Shown here: piece after piece, positions 9,743 through 17,046 of the stretch | Layout: the number at the start of each line of letters is the position of its first letter | How positions within the stretch are numbered: position 1 is the stretch's first letter | Assembly: GCF_002072175.1 (NCBI RefSeq) | Contig: NZ_MVIV01000003.1 | Location: 62,001 to 126,000 of the forward strand | DNA: 64,000 nucleotides | Direction of reading: 5' to 3' | Source of the DNA: Actinomyces gaoshouyii | Lineage (GTDB): Bacteria; Actinomycetota; Actinomycetes; Actinomycetales; Actinomycetaceae | Program-made: the position numbers and the translations under genes | The notes under the pieces: generated by a model | The model's input: the letters and a program-made list of their open reading frames with translations, nothing else | The model's database searches: none | Told to the model about the DNA's origin: nothing

Positions 9743-9796
9743 GCCGCCCCGGCCCTCATCCTCTCCCCCTCACCCCACCGACGACCCCGAGGACGC

Positions 9797-11155
9797 ATGA
9801 TGACCCCGACCGCTCACCCGCTCACCGCCCCGCCCCTCACGGCCAGCACCCCCGCGGCGGGCCGGCCCACGGGCCTGCTGCGCCTGGCCACGGCCGGCAG
9901 CGTCGACGACGGCAAGTCCACGCTCGTGGGCCGCCTCCTGTTCGATTCCAAGTCGGTCCTGCGCGACCAGCTCGCCGCCGTCGAGCGGGTCAGCCTCGAC
10001 CAGGGCATGACCCGCACGGACCTGGCCCTGCTCACCGACGGCCTGCGCGCCGAGCGCGAGCAGGGCATCACGATCGACGTCGCCTACCGCTACTTCGCCA
10101 CCCCGGGACGCTCGTTCATCCTGGCCGACTGCCCCGGGCACGTGCAGTACACCCGCAATACCGTCACGGGGGCGTCCACCGCGGACCTCGTCGTCCTGCT
10201 GGTCGACGCCCGCCACGGCGTCGTCGAGCAGACGAGGCGCCACCTGGCGGTGGCGGCGCTGCTGCGGGTGCCGCACGTCGTCGTCGCGGTCAACAAGATC
10301 GATCTCGTCGGCTACTCCGCCGAGGTCTACGCCCGGGTGGCGGCCGATGTCCAGGCCGTCGCGGCGGGGCTGGGCCTGCCCGACGCGAGGACCCTGCCGA
10401 CCTCGGCGCTGGAGGGGGACAACATCGTCACCCGCTCCGCGCGCACGCCCTTCTACTCGGGCCCGGCGCTCCTGGAGCTGCTCGAGGCGGTCCCTGTGGA
10501 GCCGCCGGAGGCGGGCCGGCCCTTCCGCCTGCCGGTGCAGTGCGCCATCCGTCCCCAGAGCGCCGCCCCTCGCGGCCTGGAGGACTTCCGCGGCTACGCC
10601 GGGCAGGTCGCGTCGGGCGCCGTGGCGATCGGCGATGAGGTCGTCGCCCTGCCCTCGGGGCGCGCCACGAGGGTCACGGGGATCCACCTGGACGATCGCC
10701 CGCTGGAGCGCGCCGTCACCGGCCAGTCGGTCACGCTCGAGCTGGCCGATGACATCGACCTCTCACGCGGGGACCTGCTCGCCGCGCCCGATGGGGCGCC
10801 CGCGCCCACCCGCGAGATCGAGGCGAGCCTGGCGTGGCTGTCCGACCGGCCGCTGCGCGAGCGCGACCGCGTCCTGGTCAAGCACGGCACGAGGACCGTC
10901 CACGCGGTGGTCACGAGTATCGCCGGGCGCCTGGACTTGGACGGCCTCGCGCTCGTGGACGCGGACGGCCTCGCCCTCAACGACATCGGACGGGCTCACC
11001 TGCGTCTGGCCGAGGCCATCCCGGCGGCCCCCTACGAGCGTTCCCGCACCGATGGCGCCTTCCTCGTCATCGACGCCCATGACGGCTGGACACTGGCGGC
11101 GGGCATGGCGCGCGCTGCTGAGTCCGCTCCCGCGCCGTCCGGGGAGCGGGCATGA
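9797..11155 (+). CDS. cysN: Sulfate adenylyltransferase subunit 1 (GTPase)
   Basis: The regulatory GTPase that drives APS formation by CysD. It is 452 aa and elongation-factor-like: P-loop GSVDDGKSTL near residue 35, switch region EQGITIDVAYRYF, G3 ADCPGH, G4 NKID and G5 TSALEGDN, followed by two beta-barrel domains. It has no C-terminal APS-kinase extension, so this is CysN rather than CysNC, in line with the APS reductase encoded upstream. It lies 54 bases after cysD, and its stop overlaps the cobA start (ATGA). Confidence 0.94.
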   Translation: MMTPTAHPLTAPPLTASTPAAGRPTGLLRLATAGSVDDGKSTLVGRLLFDSKSVLRDQLAAVERVSLDQGMTRTDLALLTDGLRAEREQGITIDVAYRYFATPGRSFILADCPGHVQYTRNTVTGASTADLVVLLVDARHGVVEQTRRHLAVAALLRVPHVVVAVNKIDLVGYSAEVYARVAADVQAVAAGLGLPDARTLPTSALEGDNIVTRSARTPFYSGPALLELLEAVPVEPPEAGRPFRLPVQCAIRPQSAAPRGLEDFRGYAGQVASGAVAIGDEVVALPSGRATRVTGIHLDDRPLERAVTGQSVTLELADDIDLSRGDLLAAPDGAPAPTREIEASLAWLSDRPLRERDRVLVKHGTRTVHAVVTSIAGRLDLDGLALVDADGLALNDIGRAHLRLAEAIPAAPYERSRTDGAFLVIDAHDGWTLAAGMARAAESAPAPSGERA

Positions 11156-11967
11156 GCGGGCGGCGCACGGCGCTCGCGCCCCCGGGCCCCGGTTCCCCCA
11201 CGGATCCCGGCGATCCCGGCGGCAGCACTCCGGGCGCGGGCTCAGTCGCCCTCGTGGGCGCCGGACCCGGGGATGCCTCACTCATCACCGTACGAGGACT
11301 GGAGCTGCTGGAAGCGGCCGATGTCGTCGTCATCGACCGGCTGGCGCCGCACGAGCTCCTCGAGCACTGCCCGCCGGGCGCGGAGGTCATCGACGTCTCC
11401 AAGCGCCCTGGGCGCCACCTCGTCCCCCAGGACGGCATCGACGCCCTGCTCGTCGAGCGCGCCCGGGGCGGGGCGCGGGTCGTGCGCCTCAAGGGCGGGG
11501 ACCCCTTCGTCCTCGGGCGGGGCGGCGAGGAGGTCCAGGCCTGCCGGGCGGCCGGCGTCGATGTGGAGGTCGTCCCGGGCGTCACCTCGGCCGTGGCCGT
11601 GCCGGCGGCGGCGGGCATCCCCGTCACCCACCGGGGCCTGGCCCGCGGATTCTCCGTGGTCAGCGCCCACGAGGACCTCATCTCCACCGTGCCCGCGCGC
11701 CGGGACCACACGCTCGTGCTGCTCATGGGGGTCACTCATCTGGCCCGCTCAGTGTCGATCCTGCTGGGTCGCGGCGCAGATCCCCTCACCCCGGCGGCTG
11801 CCGTCGAGAGCGGCCTGCGCCCCGATCAGCGGGTGACGACGACGATCCTGCGATGCCTGCCCGAGGTCGCCTTCTCTCTCGGCGTGGCCGCGCCGGCGGT
11901 CATCGTGCTCGGCGACGTCGTCACCCTCAGCCCCGACTGGGAGCGCCGGCTCATCCCCGGGGCCTGA
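11152..11967 (+). CDS. cobA: Uroporphyrinogen-III C-methyltransferase
   Basis: Uses two S-adenosylmethionines to make precorrin-2, the first committed step to siroheme, which the sulfite reductase needs. The 271-aa single-domain protein shows the family signatures VALVGAGPGD near residue 25, VVRLKGGDPFVLGRGGEE near 105 and VPGVTSAVAVPAAAGIPVTHR near 140. There is no fused dehydrogenase/chelatase (CysG) domain; the chelatase is a separate gene two places downstream, and no precorrin-2 dehydrogenase is visible in this window. The start overlaps the cysN stop. A proline-rich stretch of about 20 residues precedes the domain. Confidence 0.92.
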   Translation: MSGRRTALAPPGPGSPTDPGDPGGSTPGAGSVALVGAGPGDASLITVRGLELLEAADVVVIDRLAPHELLEHCPPGAEVIDVSKRPGRHLVPQDGIDALLVERARGGARVVRLKGGDPFVLGRGGEEVQACRAAGVDVEVVPGVTSAVAVPAAAGIPVTHRGLARGFSVVSAHEDLISTVPARRDHTLVLLMGVTHLARSVSILLGRGADPLTPAAAVESGLRPDQRVTTTILRCLPEVAFSLGVAAPAVIVLGDVVTLSPDWERRLIPGA

Positions 11968-12018
11968 GCGCCACCCGCCCCATCCCGAACCGGGGACCAC
12001 GCACACGCGGAGGACATC

Positions 12019-12981
12019 ATGCGCAGACTCATCATCCTGGCCCTCGCCGGCCTCATCGCCCAGCTCGTCGACGGCGCCCTCGGCATGGGCTACGGCGTCA
12101 CGAGCTCCTCCCTCCTGCTGCTGGCCGGCCTCAGCCCGGCCCTGGCCAGCGCCTCGGTACACCTGGCCGAGATCGGCACGACCGTTGTCTCGGGGGCCTC
12201 CCACCACCGGCTGGGCAATACGGACTGGCGGCTCACCGCCCGGCTGGCAGGTCCCGGCGCGGTGGGAGCGTTCCTCGGCGCCACGGCCCTGTCGCATCTG
12301 CCCGGCGAGGCGGCCACTCCGATCAGCTCCACGATCCTTCTGGTGCTCGGGCTCTACGTGCTGGCGCGCTTCGCCATCCGCCCACTCGCGGCCCCCACGG
12401 CCCGCCGGAGCCCACACTCGACGCGCTCCCTGGCGCCCCTGGGGCTCCTGGCGGGCTTCATCGACGCCACCGGCGGGGGCGGCTGGGGGCCCGTGGCGAC
12501 GACGACACTGCTCAGCCGGGGGCGCACGGCCCCGCGCACGGTGGTCGGAAGTGTCGACACGGCGGAATTCCTCGTGAGCGTGGCGGCCTCGGCGGGCTTC
12601 CTGGCGGGTCTGGGGACGGCCGGGATCGAGATCGGCGTGGTCCTGGCGGTGCTCACCGGGGGCGCGATCGCGGCCCCGCTGGCCGCCTGGGCGGTCTCCC
12701 GCCTGCCCGGGCCGGTGCTGGGCAGCGGTGTCGGCGCTCTCATCGTGTGCACGAATCTGATGACGATCCTCCATTGGCTCGGCGCCCCGGCACCGCTCTC
12801 CATCGGGATCACCGGCGCGCTCGCGCCGGTCCTGGCGGCGCTGATCGCCATCAGCGCGCGTGGAGCGCGGCGCGCGCGCCGCCTTGCCGCGGCGGCTCCG
12901 GGAACCGGGGAGTCGGCGCTCCGCACGGCCTCGCCCTGCGGGCCGGCGGGCGTGGGAGCACGGGTGGGCGCCGGGCTATGA
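12019..12981 (+). CDS. TauE/SafE-family membrane permease (likely sulfate/sulfite transport)
   Basis: A polytopic inner-membrane protein of 320 aa with roughly eight hydrophobic segments, beginning LIILALAGLIAQLVDGALGMGYG. That glycine-rich first helix is characteristic of the family, and a second family block, GLLAGFIDATGGGGWGPV, lies near residue 145. TauE/SafE proteins move sulfite or other sulfur anions; in corynebacteria a gene of this family in the cys cluster (cysZ) has been proposed to import sulfate. Here it sits between cobA and the chelatase with GGAGGACATC before the ATG and an ATGA overlap downstream, so it belongs to the operon. Transport direction cannot be read from sequence. 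Confidence 0.85.
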   Translation: MRRLIILALAGLIAQLVDGALGMGYGVTSSSLLLLAGLSPALASASVHLAEIGTTVVSGASHHRLGNTDWRLTARLAGPGAVGAFLGATALSHLPGEAATPISSTILLVLGLYVLARFAIRPLAAPTARRSPHSTRSLAPLGLLAGFIDATGGGGWGPVATTTLLSRGRTAPRTVVGSVDTAEFLVSVAASAGFLAGLGTAGIEIGVVLAVLTGGAIAAPLAAWAVSRLPGPVLGSGVGALIVCTNLMTILHWLGAPAPLSIGITGALAPVLAALIAISARGARRARRLAAAAPGTGESALRTASPCGPAGVGARVGAGL

Positions 12982-13700
12982 GCGGGGGCGCGATCACCGG
13001 CCGGAACCCGCCCGAGCGGTTCCGCCGCCTCGTGCTCCTGGCCCATGGGACGCGCCGGCCCGGGCCGGTGCCCTTCCTGGAGCGCGTGGCCCAGGACGTC
13101 GCGGCGCGGTTGCCCGGGGTGGACGTGGGTCACGGGTATGTCGAGTTCCAGTCGCCCAGCGCGGTTGAGGCTCTTCGGGGCGGAGCGAACCCGGTGGTGG
13201 TGCCGGTCTTCCTCGGATCGGGGCATCACGTGGAGAAGGACTTGCCGGCCATGGTGGGCGAGCATGGCCCGGCCAGGATCACCGAGCACCTGGGCCCGCA
13301 CCCGGCGCTCATCGGCGCCGTCGTCGACCGGCTCGGCGCGCGGCTCGAGGAGCGGGGCGCCCACTGGGGCGATCTGGATGGGATCGTCCTGGCCGCAGCG
13401 GGATCACGACGGGCCGCGCCGGTGCGGGAGGCGGAGAGGGCGGCCCGCGAGATGGAGTCGAGGGTCGGCCCGCCGGTGCGCGCCGCCTACCTGTCCGGGG
13501 GCGCGCCGAGCGTGAGCGAGGCGGTGGCGGCATGGCGCGCCGAGGGGGCGCGCTCGATCGCGGTGGCCAGCTACCTGCTGGCCGAGGGGCGCTTCTCAGC
13601 GGCCCTGCGCTCCAGCGGTGCCGAGGTCCTCGCCCCGCCGATCGGCCACCATGCCGCCCTGGCCGAGGTCGTCGTCGAGCGCTACCTGCGCGCCGCCTGA
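12978..13700 (+). CDS. Sirohydrochlorin ferrochelatase-like protein
   Basis: Probably inserts Fe(II) into sirohydrochlorin to finish siroheme. The 240-aa protein is a CbiX/SirB-type chelatase: LVLLAHGTRRPG near residue 16 carries the metal-binding histidine, and VVPVFLGSGHHVEKDLP near 80 carries the second HH pair. A related repeat in the C-terminal half (AAAGSRRAAPV, VASYLLAEGRF) gives the usual two-lobed fold. The start overlaps the permease stop (ATGA) and it is the last gene of the operon. A CbiX cobalt chelatase is the alternative, but the operon context favours iron. Decayed repeat sequence begins 34 bases downstream. Confidence 0.87.
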   Translation: MSGGAITGRNPPERFRRLVLLAHGTRRPGPVPFLERVAQDVAARLPGVDVGHGYVEFQSPSAVEALRGGANPVVVPVFLGSGHHVEKDLPAMVGEHGPARITEHLGPHPALIGAVVDRLGARLEERGAHWGDLDGIVLAAAGSRRAAPVREAERAAREMESRVGPPVRAAYLSGGAPSVSEAVAAWRAEGARSIAVASYLLAEGRFSAALRSSGAEVLAPPIGHHAALAEVVVERYLRAA

Positions 13701-13733
13701 GCATCGCCGCGCACTGAGCGCGCCCCTGCCCAT

Positions 13734-13853
13734 CGGCCGGTGCCACCCGCCCCGAGAGGCGCGTCCCGCCCGCACCTGTGGGAGCGAACCGCACCTGTCG
13801 GAGCGGGCAGCGCCTCTGGGGCCCATACGATGCACTCAGCGGCCTCGTCCTTC
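13734..13853 (+). repeat. Direct-repeat copy A plus relic of SDR 3' end
   Basis: 13734-13814 matches 14992-15072 at 78 of 81 positions. The next 36 or so bases (GGGCCCATACGATGCACTC...) resemble 15160-15195 inside the SDR gene, so copy A is a shortened duplicate of the SDR gene's 3' end and flank, missing about 87 bases. The unit contains a small hairpin (GAGGCGCG ... CGCGCCTG, best preserved in copy B). Confidence 0.8.
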
Positions 13854-13858
13854 ATCGA

Positions 13859-14431
13859 TCACGGCCAGCACTCGACACCAGTGATAGCACCTGAAGCAAT
13901 GAGGCTCACAAATGCTGCGAATGACATCGGATTGGAAACGCTGATAATCCCTGCCCCGACCATGGCGATATAGGCGGCCCAGCATGAGCGGGTAGCTTGA
14001 GCCGTTGACACCCCCGGACCACCAAGGCCACTGGAATTCACGGAATAAATCATGTCAATCGATTTGACGCCAGTAATCTTGAGGGACGTCGAATTCACAG
14101 GCTCAAAACTCAGCTCCCCCGTTCTGCCACCATAAGAGAACGTCAATGAAACAGGAATCGATTCACCCAAGGGAGATACGTAATGCACAACCCCGTCCCA
14201 TGAATAGAAACCACCAACTTCGGCAGTAACGATAAGATCACTATTATCACCACCAGATAGCGACAAGGGTGCGCCAGATGAACTCGAGGAGATCCCTGGG
14301 GCAGGCACAGACCATCCCTCGCCAACAGTGGATGCACTCGCACTCCCGGAGGCGCTCAGTGCCAATACCGCAGTTAGCGACACAAGGGAGAGACTTCGGA
14401 CCATCTTCATGTTCGAGCCTTGAGAGGCCAT
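13859..14431 (-). CDS. Secreted protein with hydrophobic Cys-bounded tail, unknown function
   Basis: I do not recognise a family. A Sec signal peptide is clear (MKMVRSLSLVSLTAVLALSA, cleavage likely after SASA). A Ser/Gly-rich mature region and a beta-type middle follow (VGGFYSWDGVVHYVSPLGES). The last 45 residues form a hydrophobic, glycine-rich segment that starts SCWAAYIAMVGAG and ends ITGVECWP, with one cysteine at each end. That tail could be a membrane-active peptide domain of bacteriocin type, but this is inference. The start is taken at the ATG after the upstream TGA; a TTG at 14437 and an internal ATG (14410) are alternatives. G+C is lower than in neighbouring genes and the gene lies between 81-bp repeats, suggesting acquisition. 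Confidence 0.7.
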   Translation of the reverse strand: MASQGSNMKMVRSLSLVSLTAVLALSASGSASASTVGEGWSVPAPGISSSSSGAPLSLSGGDNSDLIVTAEVGGFYSWDGVVHYVSPLGESIPVSLTFSYGGRTGELSFEPVNSTSLKITGVKSIDMIYSVNSSGLGGPGVSTAQATRSCWAAYIAMVGAGIISVSNPMSFAAFVSLIASGAITGVECWP

Positions 14432-14433
14432 GA

Positions 14434-14673
14434 TCAATCATCCCTCCAAGAGCCATTGTTGAACGGATAACCATCAGCGCGACACGAGAGGCGATCACCC
14501 CGATGCCGCTTCATCCGAGACGGGAGCACGTACATCGAGAAGAGCAGCAGCGTGAGCATCAGCACGAGAAATGATCTCAATGACAGGCCCTCATCTCGCA
14601 TAGTCCACATCGAAGCGAGAAGGCACGCCCCTACAGTGAGCGCCTTCAGAGCACAGATATGCAATCCCTTCAT
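14434..14673 (-). CDS. Small two-helix membrane protein
   Basis: Seventy-nine residues starting MKGLHICALKALTVGACLL. Two hydrophobic segments (about residues 3-22 and 31-50, the second FLVLMLTLLLFSMYVL) are followed by a basic, polar tail. This start was chosen over a longer upstream one because GGGGAGG sits four bases before it. The stop is three bases from the next gene's ATG, so the pair is probably co-translated. Size and pairing with a secreted protein would suit an immunity or export-helper role, but no family was recognised. Confidence 0.6.
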   Translation of the reverse strand: MKGLHICALKALTVGACLLASMWTMRDEGLSLRSFLVLMLTLLLFSMYVLPSRMKRHRGDRLSCRADGYPFNNGSWRDD

Positions 14674-14724
14674 CGCACCTCCCCGAGGTTTGAGCGGAAC
14701 TCCACTCGATGAAAGTGTGTCACA

Positions 14725-14760
14725 AACCTCCAGGTCATATGCTATTATGTGATAAAAATC
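14725..14760 (-). promoter_or_regulatory. AT-rich promoter region of the two-gene cassette
   Basis: On the minus strand the stretch reads TTTTATCACATAATAGCATATGACC, here split as TTTTATCA-CATAAT-AGCATATGAC. CATAAT or TATGAC could be the -10. It is the only A/T-rich stretch nearby. Confidence 0.35.
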
Positions 14761-14991
14761 ACTCCTCTGGAGTGGCGGTGTTACCTCGTTTTCGAACACC
14801 GGCATCCCGCCACTGCTGACAGATGCCCGCATGAGGCGCTGGGAGCCGCAGGCAGGAGCCCACTCACCCCGATCGGCGCCCCCGAAGAGCCCTGGGAGAC
14901 TCGGACAAGCACGGGGAATTCAGGGACGTCCACGTCCTGGCCGACCGCTCCGAACCAGAAGAATCCCTATGGCGATCCTCGCCTTCAGGTG

Positions 14992-15072
14992 CGGCCGGTG
15001 CCACCCGCCCCGAGAGGCGCGTCCCGCCCGCGCCTGTGGGAGCGAACCGCACCTGTCGGGGCGGGCGGCGCC
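14992..15072 (+). repeat. Direct-repeat copy B
   Basis: Eighty-one bases matching 13734-13814 with three substitutions. It ends three bases before the stop of the SDR gene (15075), so it may also serve as that gene's terminator region. Confidence 0.8.
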
Positions 15073-15074
15073 GC

Positions 15075-15899
15075 TCAACTGTCGCGCGCGATGACAGTGT
15101 TGGAGGCCTGGGCGCGGGGGCGCACGGTGAGGGAATCGATATTGACGTGGGCGGGGCGCTCCAGGGCCCACACAATGCACTCGGCGACGTCGTCGGCCGT
15201 CAGCGGGGCCGCGACGCCCTCGTAGACGCGCGCGGCCGCGGCGGCGTCGCCGTGGAGGCGGTTGAGGGAGAACTCCTCCGTGGCCACCAGCCCCGGGGCG
15301 ATCTCGATGACCCGCACGGGCTCGCCGACGAGCTCGAGGCGCAGGGTGTTGGCGATGATGCGCTCGGCATGCTTGGCGGCCACGTAGCCCGCGCCCCCGG
15401 GGTAGGTGGCCTGGCCGGCCGTGGAGGTGAGGAAGAGGAGGTCGCCGCCGCGCTCGCGCATCGCGGGCAGGAAGGCCTGGCTCACGCGCAGCGCCCCCAG
15501 GACGTTGCGCTCGTACATGGTCAGCCATTCCTCGGGCTTGCCCTCGGCCACGGGGTCGACGCCGATCGCGCCGCCGGCGTTGTTGACCACGGCGTCGATG
15601 GGACCGGCCGCCTGGGCCTGACGGGCCAGGCGCTCGATGTCCCCCGGCCTCTGCAGATCGGCGGTGATCCAGGCGCAGCCGGTCTCGGCGGCCAGGGCGG
15701 CCAGGCGCTCAATGCGCCGGGCGGTGGCGACGACCTCCCATCCGTGGGCCCGCAGGAGACGGACGGTGGCGGCCCCGATCCCGGTGGAGGCGCCGGTGAC
15801 GAGCGCGCGGCGCACCGGGACGGACTCAGTGGCGGACTCGATGGCGGGATCGGCGGTGGGCCCGGCGGGCGCTGGTCGTGCGGGGTCTGGGGTGCTCAT
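15075..15899 (-). CDS. Short-chain dehydrogenase/reductase
   Basis: NAD(P)-dependent oxidoreductase of the classical SDR fold, 274 aa. Features are the cofactor loop TGASTGIG near residue 40, VVNNAGG near 110, a catalytic serine in FLTSTAGQ, and the YVAAK active site near 180. ATARR after the second beta strand suggests NADP. The overall look is close to YdfG-like 3-hydroxyacid dehydrogenases, but the substrate is unknown. The start MSTPDPARP follows no good ribosome site and is set by the length of its low-complexity leader. It is divergent from proC. Its 3' end is partly duplicated at 13815-13853. Confidence 0.87.
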   Translation of the reverse strand: MSTPDPARPAPAGPTADPAIESATESVPVRRALVTGASTGIGAATVRLLRAHGWEVVATARRIERLAALAAETGCAWITADLQRPGDIERLARQAQAAGPIDAVVNNAGGAIGVDPVAEGKPEEWLTMYERNVLGALRVSQAFLPAMRERGGDLLFLTSTAGQATYPGGAGYVAAKHAERIIANTLRLELVGEPVRVIEIAPGLVATEEFSLNRLHGDAAAAARVYEGVAAPLTADDVAECIVWALERPAHVNIDSLTVRPRAQASNTVIARDS

Positions 15900-16028
15900 A
15901 CGGCCATTGTGGACCGCCTCCCGGGCCTGCGCCATATGGATCATCCGAGGTGGGCAGAGATCGAAGAGGGCCGGATGAGATCGCCCTCCCCCCGGTGCCA
16001 TCGCTCACCGGGCGAGTAGCCTGGGGCG

Positions 16029-16853
16029 ATGACGATCTACGGTTTCATCGGCGCGGGGAACATGGCGGGCGCGATCGTTCGAGGGGCGATCGGCGCGGGC
16101 ATCGCCCCTGCTTCCCTCCTCATCACAAGCGCCCATGGCTCGGCCAGGGCCCTGGCCGAGGAGACGGGCGCTGAGCACGTGCCCGACTCCGCCGCCCTCC
16201 TGCGCCGCCTGGGGGCGGGCGACGTCCTCATCCTCGCGGTCAAGCCGCAGGTGCTGCCCGGGGTCGTGGAGGGGATCGCCCCCGTACTGGCCGAGCGATC
16301 ACCACTCGTGCTGTCCATTGCCGCGGGGCTCACCCTCTCGCGTCTGAGTGCCCTCCTGCCCGCCGGCGCCCGGGTGGTGCGGGCGATGCCGAACATGGCC
16401 GCCGGGGTGGGCGCCTCGATGACGGCGCTGGCGGCGGGCCCGGGTGTGGATGAGACTGCCATGGCGCCGGTGCGCGCGCTCATGGGCGCCGTCGGGCGCA
16501 CCGTGGAACTGGAGGACAAGGACTTCTCCGCCTTCGTGGGCTTGGCGGGATCCTCCCCCGCCTTCGTCCTGGCCTTCATCGAGGCGCTGTCCCGGGCGGG
16601 CGTTCTGGGCGGGATCCCCAAGAGCACGGCGGTCGAGATCGTCACCCAGGCCGTGCTGGGCTCGGCGCTGGCCGCCCGGGCGGGCAGCGCCGCCGAGCCG
16701 CCCCGCACCCCGGCGGATCTCATCGACGCCATCTGCTCGCCGGGCGGCACGACGATCGCCGGGCTGACGGCGATGGAGCGCGCGGGATTCTCCGATGCCG
16801 TCGTGCGGGCTTTCGAGGCCACGGTCACCAGGGACCGCGAGCTGGGATCCTAG
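16029..16853 (+). CDS. proC: Pyrroline-5-carboxylate reductase
   Basis: Last step of proline synthesis, reducing pyrroline-5-carboxylate with NAD(P)H. The 274-aa protein starts directly with the Rossmann motif YGFIGAGNMAGAI. It has VKPQVLPGVVE near residue 80, VRAMPNMAAGVGASM near 120, and the C-terminal dimer/active-site region SSPAFVLAFIEAL and CSPGGTTIAGLTAMERAGF. Length and motif order match the family throughout. It is transcribed divergently from the SDR gene and is followed by the 22-bp repeats before valS. Confidence 0.96.
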   Translation: MTIYGFIGAGNMAGAIVRGAIGAGIAPASLLITSAHGSARALAEETGAEHVPDSAALLRRLGAGDVLILAVKPQVLPGVVEGIAPVLAERSPLVLSIAAGLTLSRLSALLPAGARVVRAMPNMAAGVGASMTALAAGPGVDETAMAPVRALMGAVGRTVELEDKDFSAFVGLAGSSPAFVLAFIEALSRAGVLGGIPKSTAVEIVTQAVLGSALAARAGSAAEPPRTPADLIDAICSPGGTTIAGLTAMERAGFSDAVVRAFEATVTRDRELGS

Positions 16854-16911
16854 GAGCGAGACCGGTCGAAAACAGGAGCGAGACCGGTCGAAAACGGCAT
16901 CGAAACCGGTC
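16852..16911. repeat. Three 22-bp-spaced ACCGGTC repeats
   Basis: Two adjoining 22-base copies (GGAGCGAGACCGGTCGAAAA core) at 16852-16873 and 16874-16895, then a third partial unit. The palindromic core (G/A)ACCGGTC starts at 16860, 16882 and 16904, an exact 22-base spacing. The unit overlaps the last bases of proC and lies 136 bases before valS. Confidence 0.75.
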
Positions 16912-17046
16912 CTCGGGCCGAGAAGAGGGGCTGGGGCCGGCCGATGGGAGCCCGGTCCCGAACCTCGCGGCCTGGTAGCCCACCTCACAGGCGCGTCATC
17001 CCACCTACTTGGAGCGCCGAGGCGGCACCGTGACAGAATCAGCGGC

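Noticed and set aside
8485-10638. 717-codon frame running through cysD and cysN
   Set aside because: Its middle is cysD; the ends are wrong-frame readings of cysH and cysN, joined only by the cysD frameshift.
10347-13700. 1117-codon frame ending with the chelatase
   Set aside because: Only 12978-13700 is real; the rest is an Arg/Pro-rich shadow of cysN, cobA and the permease.
16852-16911. CRISPR array
   Set aside because: The units abut without unique spacers and there are no cas genes.
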